Notes: generated by a model from the sequence alone, not told the origin. Shown: positions 21,306-34,585, counted from the stretch's first letter. The stretch is 64,000 bases of DNA from Phyto melanocephala (GCA_941918925.1 OW799235.1:18422701-18486700); one strand, 5' to 3'. Translations and numbers: made by a program.

Positions 21306-21362
21306 CCTGACGATAGTATGCGAAATAGGCCGAAATATTGGAATCAAATAAATAAATAAATT
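21306..21362 (+). repeat. LINE-like 3' tail
   Basis: CCTGACGATAGTATGCGAAA, GGCCGAAATATTGGAATC and then an (AAAT)n tail. The pattern CTGA.GA...CGAAATAT.GGAA followed by A-rich repeats is common at the 3' end of fly non-LTR elements. A similar string occurs at 47101-47155. No coding part attached. Confidence 0.45.
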
Positions 21363-21531
21363 TAAAATCTTTTTCTTAAAAATAAAACAACAAAATTTAA
21401 TTTTTATGACCTAAAGACAAACAAAACTCTACAACAAAATATATAAACAACTAAAATAGGTCAACAATACTTATTTAACATTTTCTAAAGATAAAAAATT
21501 TTCAAAAATATTTTTAAAGAAAAGATATAAA

Positions 21532-22377
21532 ACAAGTAAGAGTGCTATATTCGGCCGTGCCGATTCTTATATACCCTTCACAACGTGTAGTCATGCAATA
21601 ACAATAGCTTGTTTCACCATTATATCTCATATGAAATACGTACATACATATAAAAAACATACATATATAAAAACATACCATTGTAAAATGATAAATTTAC
21701 GTATGTATGTTAAAAAAAAATAAAAAAAATTATCAAAAAAAATGAAAAAAAAAAATAAAAGATAATAAAAAAAATTTAAAAAAAAAGATAATAAAAATAT
21801 AAATAATAAATATAAAATAAAAAATAAAAAAATATAAAAAAAAAATTAAAAAAAAAACAAAAAAAAAAATTTTAAAAATTTTTTTTTGGCCCAGCGGGGA
21901 TTCGATGCTACGAAGTTGAAAAAAAAACGAGGTGTTTAAAAAAAATTAAAAAAAAATAATAATAAAAATATATATAAAATAAAAAATAAATTATATAAAA
22001 AAAAAATTTTTTTTTTACTCAGCTGGGATTCGATGCCACGTTTACTTCGTTTGTATGTATTATATTGTTGTTGTACGTTTTTGTTGTGAAAAAAAAACCA
22101 AGTGGTCGTGGGTTTTTGCTCATCTCTCAGTTGTTTATGTACCGATCTACTCCCGAATATTTCTGATATTTTAATACCTCACCCAGGCCCAGGCAATATC
22201 GGGGGGCTTCAAATAGTTGATTTCAACATACACACGGACAGAGGGACAGAGCTTAATCGGCGCCCCTATTCATAAGCTTTCAGAAAATATATACTTTATG
22301 GGGTCGGAAATGAAAATTGTAGAAATTTCACGCGGAATGACAAACCTATATATACCCTTTTTTACTGTGTAAGGGTA
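21532..22377 (+). mobile_element. HINE-like repeat, subfamily 1 (copy C)
   Basis: The hairpin end (ACAAGTAAGAGTGCTATATT) is at the left and AAGGGTA at the right. The A-rich tract spans 21711-22018 and carries two copies of its right border (GGATTCGATGCTACG at 21898 and GGATTCGATGCCACG at 22026), so the tract border has been duplicated. The (GTCY)n block is largely lost. Confidence 0.85.
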
Positions 22378-25234
22378 CACAAATTTCCTATTTTAGAAAT
22401 TTTTTTTATAATTGTTATCGAAATTTACGTTTTAGATACATAATTTTCTCTGGATAGAAATTTTTTCATAAAATAGAATTTTGCAAAGAGAAAACCACAA
22501 AATATATTTTGTTAATGTCTGCCAAACATTTTTTTCTAATTTCAAAGCAGCCTAATATTTTAAAACTTAGTTTTAACGGTAGAGCATTTCAAATTGCTGC
22601 CAATCATAAAATATTTAGTTTTTGTTTTCAGGCTGTAGAAAAAAAGCTCAAATTTGCGTACACACACTCACTCTTGCACCGGTTTATAAACATACTGGCC
22701 AAATACTTGCAGTTTTGATCATTAATCGCCTGCCTTTTAATCCGATCAATTTATTGAAATGTCCACAAGCTTAACACATAATCGGTCAGTTATTTAATGC
22801 GCCAGTTGGTGGGCAAACAAGCAAGCAATTGACGTTAAAATGCTATTTTGTGCATTCAACTAGAAAAAGTCTTTAAATGAACGTACATACACACACACGT
22901 ATAAGTTGCTGTATGGTAAAGCTAATGTGTTCGATTGTTTGTAAGCAATAGAGTTTAAGTCAGATTATTTTAATAAAAAAGAGAGATATTAAATGCAATA
23001 AAGATTATTTCTGCAAGCATTAGAATAAAGCATAAATAAAGTACAATTCACAAAAAAAAGAAATAAAAAAAAATATTGACCGTTTGTTAACTGGGTTGTA
23101 GAGTGGTCTTGGGTATGACGTTTTCCTTTAGTTCTTTAACAGCATGACTTTTACCAGAACAGGAAGTCTACTCATAGCTTTTCTTTGCCCACAATTTCGT
23201 GGAATTTTGATAAGTATCTTTGCTAAACTGTCTAATACATATTGTGCATTTATAGGCTTAAATTGACAGTTAATGTTTAAATCCCAAAGCCTTGGATAAC
23301 TTTAAGCCAAATTGTATTAGTTTGTGATTAAAGTTTAAACGAAATGCAGATTTTTAGTACATTATTATGCAGATAGATTGTAGAACTCTTTTAACTACAA
23401 CATATTGAAAAAAATTTTTAATCAACAAGTGTTTTTAAATTCATTTAAATGAAAACCATCCTAAAAAACCTATCTGGATAAGCCTAAAAGATTCTTCTTT
23501 ATGTAGTAATCCCTTGTCTATTGGATTGGTAATCATAAGGTTTTGTAGTTAAGAAAACCTTTAAAAAACAGTTTATGAGATGATCATTAAAAAGTAGTAA
23601 AAATGGAGCTCGAAACGAAACCATAAAACATTTTTGTTGTCGAACTATTTTTTAAAATAAGCCCCCAGTTCTTTGTTCCTGGTAAAATTTTGATAATTTG
23701 AAATTGCGATTACAATAATGTTGCTTTTAACAAAAATATTACTATTGCTTTTAGCTCCTATTTGAAAAGATTTGTAGAAAAAAAATTTATTTAAAATGTT
23801 GGCATTAGTTAGCTTTTTCCTAACTTTGAAACAATATATGATTTTTATGCAAAAATAACTGCTCATCTTTTGAGGTCGATAATGAATCAAACTTTAAAAA
23901 CCCTCATCTTAAATGAAGCGTATTACAGAGAGAGAAAGAGAGTTCTGGATTGATCAAGACAAATATTAGTCGGACGGGATAAGGTCTGGTCAGTAAGGGG
24001 TGAGTCAAAACTTTCTAACCACTTCTTTCTAAATAGTTTTTAATAGATTCATACAATCTCTTATGCTCCCGGTTAAAATTATTGATCCATTTTTCATTGC
24101 ATATAATTATTTGCTTAAGCTGTTGCTGGATAATTCCTTCTAAATTTGCAATTGCTGCCAATTGAAGGTATTTAGACTTTTACATTTATGATTGAAATTT
24201 GGATCAATTGTTTGCACTAGTACTAGTCATCTTTAGACAAGCTATGCAAATGTCAATACTGTAGCAGGGAGCCAGAATTAAAGCTAAGTCCAGAAAATTC
24301 AATTAAGAACAATGGATAATAATACAGGATTTTACACATAAAATATAAATTAAATTAATACAACAGCTGAAGCCTGAAACAAATTAACTCCAAAAAGAGT
24401 TCAGATAGTTTCAGTTAGTTCGTAGCAATTAAATAATATTTAATTCAAATAACCCACATGTCTTAAGCAAATCAATCCACAACTCGTAACCTTTTTTGTA
24501 CATATTTTGGGCAGGTATAATGATTGGCGCAACTTCTTATCAAATGAGGCTAGCTAAACAGTGAATTTAATTTAAGCTCGACATAATAAGTGAATAAATG
24601 AAAAACTTCGTAATTTCAGCGATTCGGTTGATAACGCCAACGCACAACCAGACAACCAGATAATAAAGGCATATTAAATCAGGTTTAGTAACGGTTAATT
24701 CGCGGTTATTGAAGAACATGCACCTAGTCACCAAATAGGCATTTCGTAATGAAAATAGCTACTACTAGAAACTCTTTAAAAGCTTTTATAAAAATTTCAC
24801 TATAATGGCAAATAAAGTGACAAAAAAGAGATCATTATTTATTAGACCCGAAGTTGCAATACTCTTACAGCATTAACGTTCAAATTCGCTAGTGAATACA
24901 CGGATACCTGCTTATGCGTTCTTGGGTTAAGTGTGTAAAAGGCACAGCTCACTTTTGTTGTTGTTATTTAAGTAAAATTTTGTTGTTCAAATCTAAATAA
25001 AGAAATACGTATATTTTCCAATATCTTCGATGCAATATTTTTAATTAATCTTCTTATCTGTATATCTTTCATTAAACAGATCATTAAGTTATCTGGGAGT
25101 TGCAACATTTTACATTGTTTGGGAAAAAAAAGGAACAATCGTATCGTTTCGTTCATATCTTAGCTCACTATATCACATAACAAATTTTTAATAGCAAAGT
25201 TGTTGAAAGCACATCTTATAAATTGATATCATTT
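22378..25234. other. 2.9 kb with no recognisable gene or element
   Basis: AT-rich sequence. Short open frames (for example 22509-22718 and 23645-23890) have the F, I, K, N and Y-rich composition expected by chance in such DNA. Confidence 0.4.
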
Positions 25235-25380
25235 AAGAGTGTAAAGCATACGTGGGTGCTTAAAAAAGTTGATTTCAACATACACATGGACAGACGGACT
25301 TAGCTAAATCAATTCGTCTATCTATAAGTATTCAGAATATTTTTTACATTCCCCTGTGAAGGGTATAAAAAAAATATAAG
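25235..25380 (+). repeat. Degenerate HINE-like repeat (copy D)
   Basis: GTTGATTTCAACATACACAT, GACAGACGGACTTAGCT, then TGTGAAGGGTATAAAA at the end. Only the right half of a plus-oriented copy remains. Confidence 0.7.
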
Positions 25381-25399
25381 CGAAAAAGTTGTTAAATTC

Positions 25400-25440
25400 T
25401 TAAGGCCTATGACTTTTGGCCCACCCTGTACATTGGAATT
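25400..25440. repeat. Solitary transposon terminus
   Basis: ATGACTTTTGGCCCACCCTG followed by TA looks like the end of a mariner-type element (complement CAGGGTGGGCCAAAAGTCAT). I found no matching partner end. Confidence 0.35.
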
Positions 25441-25914
25441 AAAAACTTTATCAAAATCCATACAAACATTTGTACTTGTGTTTTTTAAGATTTCAATTTG
25501 TTTAATCAAGAAGTATTAGTTTGTTTATAAGGTGGTGCTGAAAGTTTTCTATATTCTACGGCTCGAAACGTCAAACTTCATATGCAAAAGTGAACAATAA
25601 ATTACTTTTCCAACGGCTACTACCTTTTGACTGATAGTTAAGTTATTGTTTGCGCATCCTAGTATACATATTTATATCATGTTACAAGGTACAGTTATAT
25701 ATCTGGCTACTTGCAGGAGATCCTGAGATTTTAATCAAGTATTATGATAAATGTAATATTTAAGGAAGGTGTCCTAGTTGTCGTATTTTTAACGCTTCAA
25801 TTCCCATACTCAAAATTAAAAGAACTTTTATTTTATTTTTGGCTAAAATAGATTAGGTATGTTAAAAAAAAATTTAGAAAAATATAATTGCTAAATAAAA
25901 CCGCCAATTTTTTG
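25441..25914. other. AT-rich sequence, no gene seen
   Basis: Nothing recognised. Confidence 0.35.
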
Positions 25915-25918
25915 TTAA

Positions 25919-27619
25919 AGGGCGGTCACCTACAGGTAACACTGGGCACTGTGTAAAGTTAATGGTTTAAAATACCCGTTTTTTTTTTAAATCTTTTCAT
26001 AGATAGAAAACATGAATTTTTTTAATAATATATATTTATTTAAAAGAAATGATTAAAATTTATTTATTGTGGAAGCTGTACCAATAATTTATATGCAAAC
26101 CGATATTACACTTAGCACACATTTTTCTAGTGATAGGATCCAATGCATGACAGTTTGATGCAACGTTGACAATACTTTTATCATGCCACTTAGCTGCAAT
26201 AATTTCTTTGAATAATTTATAACATAGCTTACCCCTTGGTTCTTTTTTCATTTTTTTTGAGCTTGGCATATTGCAATTCTCAGTACAGGTTTCCCTTATA
26301 GTGCCAGTTGCCAAACTTTCTGCTCGCGTAAATATTTAAGAAATGGTAAACCGGTTAAAAAGTTATCGAAGTACAAATTGTAATGTCCCATATCTTGGAG
26401 CAATCTGGAGTGGAGCTTTCAAATGACAGCAGCTCCTAGGACTAAATCCGGCTGCAGCTTTAGACTTGGTCCTGACGCATCCTGATAAAGTTCACAATTC
26501 ACTAAATATCCACAGCGAGTAGGTGCAATTGGGCGGCAAGGACATACTGTCTGCAAAGTGGAGATATTGTTGACTTTCATAACTAGGTCATTGTAGGTGT
26601 CACTCTTTACTTCTCAAATCATTCTCATATGCTTTGGCGTCAAATATCCTGTAAGCAACAGTATTGCGATGTAAACTCTAATTTCATTAACAGTCACATT
26701 CAGTGTAAGATTGCTTTGTAAAGCATACAAATTACTCATATCAACTATGAGCTCAACAAGATTTTTGCTATAAAGTAATTCAAAAATTCCACGGCAGTCA
26801 TCTCTTCCTGTAAGTTAGTAAAAGCTTCTTCGTCACAGTTTCCTTTGCCACAAGAAGCAAATGAAGGATTGTAGATAGTGCTTTCTCAGTTTTTGATAGT
26901 GCTGTGATTCTTTCTTTTCTTCTTGGGCAAAGATTTGATAATTTAATCTTCTCTATCTACATTATGTACACTGTTTTCTGTGCATATAGGCGCATTTTGC
27001 AGTTCTACTATAGAACGAAGCATGCGACCAGGAAGATGACTAATACTAGCTTCATTTTCATCACCACTGTCTTCATCAGTCACTTCGCCATCATCAGGTA
27101 GAAATAAAATAATATCATCTACGACTTCACCGGCATTAAAAATATCGCCAATCTAATCTTATGTCAACCTATGTTGCATATGAGCATACAAAATATATTT
27201 ATATTGTAAATAAATTAAGTACCAATAATACCCAGTGTCACCTGCAAGTGACAGTTGGTATAGATTGTTATTTTTTATGAGAACCAAATAATTTTTTTTC
27301 ATAACTTCATATTAAATAATTGAAGTGGATATTTTGAAATGATAAAGAGAAAAAAATTTTGAATTCTTACCCTTTTAGCATTTTTATAAATTTTTTTTTA
27401 TCACAAGACACACTAGTATGTAAAAATCAAAACCACTGCTTAAAAATGCTCAAAAATCCCCTATTTTAAATAATGGCAGCAATACCAAAATAAAATCAGA
27501 TACAAAACAGGGTATTGTCTGTATATTATTGATATTTTTATTATTCATTGGTGTCTGTATTTATGTTTAAAAATTCCGTTAATCTTTGTTACCTGCAGGT
27601 GACACTGGGAATTGCCGGG
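25919..27619 (-). mobile_element. Degenerate piggyBac element
   Basis: The right end is CCCGGCAATTCCCAGTGTCA on the minus strand, next to TTAA at 27620-27623. The left end is placed at TTAA 25915-25918, but its terminal bases do not match well. The palindromic motif GT(C/T)ACCTGCAGGT(A/G)AC occurs near both ends (25926 and 27589) and in a variant at 27234. The interior is a decayed piggyBac transposase on the minus strand. Confidence 0.8.
26060..27170 (-). pseudogene. piggyBac transposase pseudogene
   Basis: In order on the minus strand: an acidic N-terminus (DDGEVTDEDSGDENEAS); ELLYSKNLVELIVDMSNLYA; an internal deletion; TRCGYLVNCELYQDASG; YNLYFDNFLTGLPFLKYLRE with the second catalytic aspartate in YFDN; GTIRETCTENCNMPSSKKMK; KWHDKSIVNVASN with the third; and a C-terminal cysteine-rich piece RKMCAKCNIGLH. 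The region of the first catalytic aspartate is deleted. There are several stops and at least two frame changes, so it is dead. The longest open piece is 84 codons at 26060-26314. Confidence 0.88.
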
Positions 27620-27623
27620 TTAA

Positions 27624-28437
27624 AAAAATTTAAAAAGAACTTAATATTTTACAATCAGTAATACATACAATATTTTAATATAATATTAAATTTCTTGAAA
27701 AATGTATATCAATATGATAGTTATGACTCCTTGCGAATACACCAAATTTTCTTGTAAGAAAAAAAAAAAACGATTATAAATGAACTGGATTAATAAGAAT
27801 TGGTTAAATTTGCAATTATTTAATAATTTTCTACTTTTAAATCTATGTACATTCCCCATTTATATACTACACACTAACAAAGTCATCAAATGCATTTCGT
27901 TTGAAGTTGACATGTGTCATACAAACATATGCTTGTAAATGATTTAAGTTAAACAAAAAAAACTCCAATTGACATGTAAAATTTGCGACTTTATGTCGTT
28001 AAGAAAAAACAAAATTATTTGTTTGTTGTATATTTTGGGTAGTATTATGAATAGAAACAAGATTTTTACTGTAATGTACAAATTTACTTTACAATTTGTT
28101 TAACATGACAGCTGAAGCATGCTTTAGAGTTAAGAAAAAAAATACTCTTACACTCTATGATGGTGGTAAAGGAAGGAGGTAAAATGATTGCAAAATCTAA
28201 ATGTAAAAGTTTGTTATTACAATAAACACAAAATAAGTAGATGTTGGCGTAAAAGGCACTTAAGTCCTATAGTAGTAATACTTATGTTATTTAGAAGAAC
28301 TCTAATTTTACAATCTGCCTACTAACATGCTAAAGACATATTCCATTTAAATCTAAAAAATCTAAAAAGCAGCGTTTTATTTAAAGCAGTTTTTATGTTA
28401 AATAACAAACATTTAGTATTCCACAATAGCAGTAGCA
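27624..28437. other. AT-rich sequence, no gene seen
   Basis: GACTCCTTGCGAATACACC at 27727-27745 resembles the end of the MITE-like element at 62281-62455. Nothing else recognised. Confidence 0.35.
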
Positions 28438-28770
28438 AGTAAAGCAGCTAATACACGGCATGTTTTTTACATCTGACTTGAAAAATGCCACACTGATAAA
28501 AACGAACATGTCGTGTTTTAAATTTAAAACATTACTTCTAGAAAAAAATATGTGCTGAGACAACTGACAAAATTTCAATTATAGCGCCCTCTATTTTGTT
28601 CTGTCATAACATGTGACATCAGCCGTTGGCAGAAATCTCTGCTGCTGCAAAGCAGTCAGCGACGGTTGCCTGTAAAAGTACAATTTTGACAGACATGTAT
28701 ATTTACATACTTATGTCTCACAAATTTTAAAGTCAGATGTAAAAAACATGCCGTGTCATAGCTGCTTACG
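28438..28770. mobile_element. MITE-like element with about 42-bp inverted repeats
   Basis: The left arm contains ACACGGCATGTTTTTTACAT and the right arm is its complement, ATGTAAAAAACATGCCGTGT. The arms are 28438-28480 and 28729-28770, with outer ends AGTAAAGCAGC and GCTGCTTAC. The interior is non-coding. The target duplication is not clear, so the superfamily is open. Confidence 0.7.
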
Positions 28771-29500
28771 AAGTATAAAATTCTACATGTTAAATGTCAT
28801 ATTGAATTTCATACAAATGTACTTGTTTTGTAGATTTTTATAAACAAGTGCTTAAAATAAAACAAAAAAAAATGTATGAACACTTAACTGTCAGCTGCTG
28901 TAGATCACATATTAAAATCCAAAATTATTCAAAAATAAAACTACTTCTCTTTTTTGGGGGGTAACTAACATAAATAAAATCAATATGATAATCCCGTTTA
29001 ATGTAAATTGTATGATAAGTTCTTGTAAAATTGCTTACTTTTATTTAATTTTTTTTTTTAATTCAAATGTAAAAATTGTAATTATGTTGTTTATGCAAGT
29101 GACAGCTGTCAAAATATCTTATGTTTTGTTTTTGTGGTTCTTATGTGTATGTATGTATTTTATGTCTGCATACGCATTAATGTTTCATTTTCTGTTGAGA
29201 ATTTAAATTGTGTTAAGAGCATTAATACGCCCATGGTTTTAAACTGGTTTGTTTTTACTTAAATCTTAAACATATATGATTAAAAAGGGTCTGCAAAACA
29301 AAGCATTGTTCACATAAAATCCGGTGGCATAATAATTTTATTATTTATATAAAGTGCGAAATGTTTAAATAAATTAAAATAAAAATATTTTAAAATTGGC
29401 AACATTGAAATCCGCTTTGATTTCATTTAAATTATTCAGGGATGGAAAATTAGATTTTCGTTTTGGTATTAACTTATTAGTGGTCTTAAGTGCACTTTAT
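28771..29500. other. AT-rich sequence, no gene seen
   Basis: Nothing recognised. Confidence 0.35.
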
Positions 29501-30679
29501 TATACCCTTCACACGACAGTGTAAGAAGGTACTACATATAGGTTTGTCATTCCGTGTAAAATTTTTACATTATTCATTTCCGACCTCATAAAGAATATAC
29601 CTATATTTTGTGAAAGCTTATTCATAGGGGAGTCGATTTTCCCTCTGTCTGTCTGTCTCCGTGTATGTTGAAATCGACTTTTGAAGCACCCCGACCAACA
29701 TCCGTTTAAGGAATCCAAATATCAAAAATATTTGTGAACAGATTGGTATTGGAAACCAGCATAATCACCCCATAACTATGAGAGATACGAACAAATAAAC
29801 ATGACTGCCTCTGTTTTCTCGCTTATTTTCATCACAAAAAATACAATTTTCCGGCCCTAGGATAATTTATAGGCAGGTTGTTACTATGTATTTATAAACT
29901 TGGCATGCCTCTGGAGATATTCATAACAAATTTTGGACAAATTGGTCTCCACTTGGCAAAGTTATAGCAAAAAATTATTTTTTAAATTTATCAAAATTTT
30001 CTTAACTCCTAAATAATTTTTGAACATGTTTAAGATACCAAATTATAAGCCGTATACTCAGATATTATTTCTATGAAGACCTAAAAAATCGGTTTGAAAC
30101 CAACTGAGATATAGGCATCAGAGTACAGCTGCATTGGTGTTTTTCCTAAAATATGCAAACAGAAATCGATATTTTTCAGTTTCTATACAACCAAGAGAGC
30201 CAATATGGGGATCAAATGAAAGGGCTTGAGAACTAAAATATGGTTAGATGTAAAAAGAAAAAAAAATCAAGATGGCGTCCTAGATTAAATGGCGAATATA
30301 TGCATCAAAAATAGTAGGTACGACTTTGTCCCCTTTTATGGCCACAATATTAGTATCAAAAAACGAGCACTCGAACAGTACAATGTAGTAAACTATAAAA
30401 AAGTGTAAAATCCAAGATGCAGTCTGATACAAAATGGCGGATCCAATTTTTTTAACACCAACAATATGGGTATCAAATGAAAGGGCTTGACTAGTAGAAA
30501 ACAGTTAACTATGTAAAAATTCAAAATCAAAGATGGCATCGAAAATAATAAAGAAATAAGCGTATTACATGTAATATTAAATCTAGTCTAAGCTACGATG
30601 TGCTCATTATAGCTATGTAGATAACGGTGAAGGGTATTATCAGATTCGGCACGGCCGAATATAGTGCTTTTACTTGTTT
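29501..30679 (-). mobile_element. HINE-like repeat, subfamily 2 (copy E), near full length
   Basis: Same ends as subfamily 1 (TATACCCTTCACAC at left; CAGATTCGGCACGGCCGAAT then ATAGTGCTTTTACTTGTT at right). The interior is different: it lacks the A-rich tract and has blocks such as AATCGGTTTGAAACCAACTG and GGCAAAGTTATAGCAAAAAA. About three degenerate tandem modules follow (ATCAAATGAAAGGGCTTGA ... AAGATGGCG). ATGGCG occurs near 30271, 30289 and 30433. No protein is encoded. Confidence 0.85.
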
Positions 30680-32022
30680 AAAGCATATTTATTTTTGAGA
30701 GAAACTTATATTACTTTTTTTAACAGTGACATGGACTTTGCAGCAAGATAATGTTATACCTGTAAAGAATTTATTTTAAAAAAAAAGGTGAATGGCTGCC
30801 ATTTTCTCCCTATCTTGTTCTTTCCGAAAGCTTTATGAATGGGAAGACAATTTGTAGATGAGAAATTACTAATTGAACTATTACAGGAATCTGAATTGAA
30901 ATTAATTTAGATTATTTAACGTCAGTCTATGATTCATTGAAAAACCGTAGGTATTCTTAAAGTTAATTTCAACAAGAGAGGTAGCACCGATTTTTAAAAT
31001 GTATAAAATATTTTGAAAAAATTTATTTATAATATAACTATAGCATTTTTAGTAAAAATTAATTAAGGATTGTATTTGGTATTGCCTTTTTTTAAAAAAA
31101 CAAAATTTTAGGAATTATTTGTTTAAACTTTGTTAGTTCTTGTCCTTTTCAATGGTATAGAAGTTTTGTCTAACTACTAAAAACTAAAAACCAAAGATAT
31201 GGCCTACTAAATTTAAATGGTTCTAATCATCTAATATTTGTTATTTTTTTGCAAACATGCCCATATTATTTATTAACATTATGTCATGTTTTTCGTAATT
31301 ATTTTTTCTGAATTTCAAAATGACACATATTTGTTTAAAAGGTGGTTTGTTAACACAAAATTCCATTAATCTGTTTAAAAGTACTCAGACAAGAAACTTG
31401 TTTCGTTTTGCTCTACCCTCTTTGCCAGCTCTTTTCCACATCCTAATTTCAATTTAATTTCTGGCCGATAAGAGGCAAAACTGGGAAACAAGACATGTAA
31501 TTTCGAAAATCAAACACAAGTGTGTCAGCAAAAGATACTAAAAGAACAACAACAACAAGAAAAATAAACGGCTTTTAGCAGTTTATTTACAAAAATAAGT
31601 TCCACAACATGTCTTTTCTGTCGCCATTTAATTTTCAATGTCAATGTCAAGTTTAAGGCTGTCATGACAATTGGTGTTAATGTTGATGTTGTTGTTGTTT
31701 ATAGTTGTGGTACTTTCAGTACACTCGGTTTTTTTATTTTTTTTCGCTCTGTTGCCACACATTTCAGTGGAATTAAATTGAGTTTCTTTTATTTGTTTTA
31801 TTTTTATTTTTGGTTTTATTTTTAATTTTGTATCTTTGAGTGTTTTTAATTCATTAGTGGTTTGTTGTTTTGTTTATCTTGTTAGTGATTTTATTAGGTG
31901 CATAAGCAGTATGTTGGGTGATCAAATTTTTTTTATCTTAAGTATTATGTGTAAAAAGGGTAAAAAAAATTTATTTAAAAAAAAATCTCAAAATCACGTT
32001 TTAATATTAGCAAATCGAACTA
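30680..32022. other. AT-rich sequence, no gene seen
   Basis: Contains an (AAC)n run near 31545 and a (GTT)n run near 31690. No coding homology. Confidence 0.35.
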
Positions 32023-32157
32023 AAGCAAGTAAGAGCGCTATATTCAGCTATGCAGAATCTTATATGCTCCTCACACAGTTTTGGCATTATGTACACATCT
32101 ATATTATATACGGAATGACAAACTTATAATCACTTATTCTCTCGTGTGAAGTGTTTA
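32023..32157 (+). mobile_element. Miniature HINE-like repeat (about 135 bp)
   Basis: The hairpin end (AAGTAAGAGCGCTATATTC) is followed after a short interior by CGGAATGACAAACTTATA and GTGTGAAGTGTTTAAAA. Both ends are present and about 650 bp of the interior is deleted. Confidence 0.65.
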
Positions 32158-32159
32158 AA

Positions 32160-32995
32160 AACAGAAGAACTATTGTTTTTTGCTTATATCTCAGTAATTT
32201 ATACGGAAACTTTTTTACTTTTGCAGTTTTAAGGCCATAACTAAAAATTATGTAGGAAAAGTGTGACGAAATCTTATTTAGGAAATCGATCATCTGTACT
32301 TTTAATCAAAAAAAAAAAATTTTTTCGTTGATATCTTTGACGGTTATTTAACCGAGAAACGCTGCCAAAATATATATTTTATATATACGTAACAAACATT
32401 TAAAGAAGTGTCATTGGAACTTCAAAATCTCTGACTTTGGTTGGTTACAAAACAGAGGTAATCGTGTCCCTTCGCACATAATTGATTTTCAATAGCAAAA
32501 TTTTCGAAAGCATATCTGATATTTTAATACCATTTAGGACTGTGAAGTTTACGTGGGGGTTCAAGAAGTTGCTTTTAATATAAAACCGGACGGATGGACT
32601 AAGCTCAAAAAATTCTCCTGTCTATAAGGATTTATAATATTTACTTCGTATGGCTTAAATTAAAAATTGTATAGATTGCAAATGGAAATAAAAACCTATA
32701 TATTGATCGTAACTAGTACAAATGCCCTAACCCTAATTTTTTATGATATTGAGTTTTTCAGTGATTCCAAACCATTTCACATAAATACACCTTGACACCG
32801 AAAATTTAATACGATAGTATCAAACATAACAGTTTACAAGCTATTTTACAAAAGAAGTTTTATTGTAATAATACCGTTCCTATTACGTTCTCACCTTCTC
32901 CTGTAAAGTAACAAATATTTGAGTTAGGGCCTTTGTACTCCTGACAAACGATATACCCTTTTACACTCTGGTATGAAGGGTATGCAAATTGAAAA
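32160..32995 (+). repeat. Very degenerate HINE-like sequence
   Basis: Scattered blocks in the expected order: GCTTATATCTCAGTAATTTA, GTTCAAGAAGTTGCTTTTAA, CCGGACGGATGGACTAAGCT, AAATTGTATAGATTGCAAAT and GTATGAAGGGTATGC. Boundaries are uncertain. Confidence 0.45.
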
Positions 32996-34298
32996 TAATT
33001 TGTAACTTTGAGGCGTTTCTTCTACAGCTATGAAAAAAATCAAATAATTATTGACATTTTGTTAAAAGTTTCTTTACCAAAAGTCTTTCGAAATACCAAA
33101 ACTTAAATTTTTTTACAAATCCTTAACCTGCCACACATTTCCAGCATAATGATTTTAATTTCGAACTTAAAATATCGATCGTTTTTGCTTTTCAACTTCT
33201 TCAGATTTTATAAAATTTCACCCAAGTATTTAGCATTTTCGTAATTTAAATTGCGATTGTGTTTGCTTTGAAGCTTTTCAGCTTCTTTAAATTCCATAAA
33301 ATTTCTTGAATAAAAAACTTGCATTTAGTTTGTTTCAAGACGCAAATATAATGCTTTTTATTGTAAAAAATATAAATGTTAAAATCAATTTAGTTTTCGT
33401 TTTACTTTTACTTTGAAAAAAAAAAAAACAGAATACAGTTTCATTTCCAAACGAGATTAATTGCTGTTACATTACCCACAAAATAACTGTATTAGCGAAA
33501 AGAGCTTTTTAAATCGCTTACTTATGCTTAACTGTTTCCGAGAGCGCTTCAAAATACATGATTTTTTATGTGCGATGTCCTACTTCGTAGGTTTATTTTT
33601 TGCAATTAATCAGCGTGATTTTCATCCCTATAAGAATAGCTTAAATATGAATCCTCCTTACGCAAGTACGGGAGAAATATAAAAAAAATTACTTTTATTA
33701 ACTGCTGAAATAATGAGCAGTACATAGGACATAGTTTGTTGAGCTTTGGCAGGCAAATAATTTTAGCATTTTAATGAAAGCACTAAGGTAAGGAAATAAA
33801 GTTCGCACTGATAGGTAGGTAGGTGGGTAATTAAGGCTTAAGTTAACCTCACACCCTCACCCACGGACCAATACGGTTCATTGTGACGCCTTAATCTAAT
33901 AACAAAGTATAAGAAATTTCTTCCAGGGTAGAAATACTCTTCAAATTATAATGTCAAGAAAAACTTAATGTCTGTGCGAAATATTTTAGGAACGTTTTCG
34001 ATAAAAGGGGTTGGGGTTTTTGTTTGTTTATGCTTTGCACTTTCTAATCATTTTATTCTTTGATATTTGGCAAAAATGTCTTAAGTAAAAAAATTTAAGT
34101 TAAAGTTTTTTATTGGGTTTTTTGATTTTTTTGTACCTCTTTAATTTGGTATTTATAAAAACATATGTAAATCTAGCATAGCTATTTCAAACCATGATAA
34201 TTTAGTCTGTAGACAATAATTCAGAAAAAAAATAATTTTTTTGGTACTAAACAAAAACTGTAGTTATTGACCTAAGACATTTTTCTTTACTTTAAATA
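32996..34298. other. AT-rich sequence, no gene seen
   Basis: Contains (AGGT)n at 33813-33826 and a short less AT-rich patch to 33910. No gene seen. Confidence 0.35.
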
Positions 34299-34585
34299 AT
34301 GCCCCGGTGGACTAGTCAGTAGTATGCTAGTCTGCTATTATGGGGGTTGCAGGCTCGATTCCCGACAGAGACTCTGGACTGGTCTGCTTCTCTTTTTTTA
34401 TTACATTCTTTCTATTCTATTTAGGTATCACAAAGGGAGCAACACGATGGACCCTAGTAAGCTACTAGAGCTGCGGATTATCTTTTCTATTCTATTCTTT
34501 CCATTCTATTCAGGTATTACAAAGGGAGCAATACGACGAACCCTACACAACTGCTGTCTTCACTACTTAATCTAACCTAAACTCA
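34299..34585 (+). mobile_element. tRNA-derived SINE, copy 1
   Basis: The head GCCCCGGTGGACTAGTCAGT contains an A-box-like segment, and GGCTCGATTCC (34352-34362) is a good RNA polymerase III B box about 40 bases downstream. The shared body follows (GACTCTGGACTGGTCTGCTT). In this copy the module TTCTATT(C/T)AGGTAT(C/T)ACAAAGGGAGCAA is duplicated (about 34409 and 34498). The tail has CTAACCTAA. Other copies are at 42127, 48131 (inverted) and 52859. Confidence 0.82.

Noticed and set aside
34299..34375. Possible true tRNA gene because of the good B box
   Set aside because: The head does not fold into a full cloverleaf that I can see, and it recurs with SINE bodies at other sites with a target duplication.
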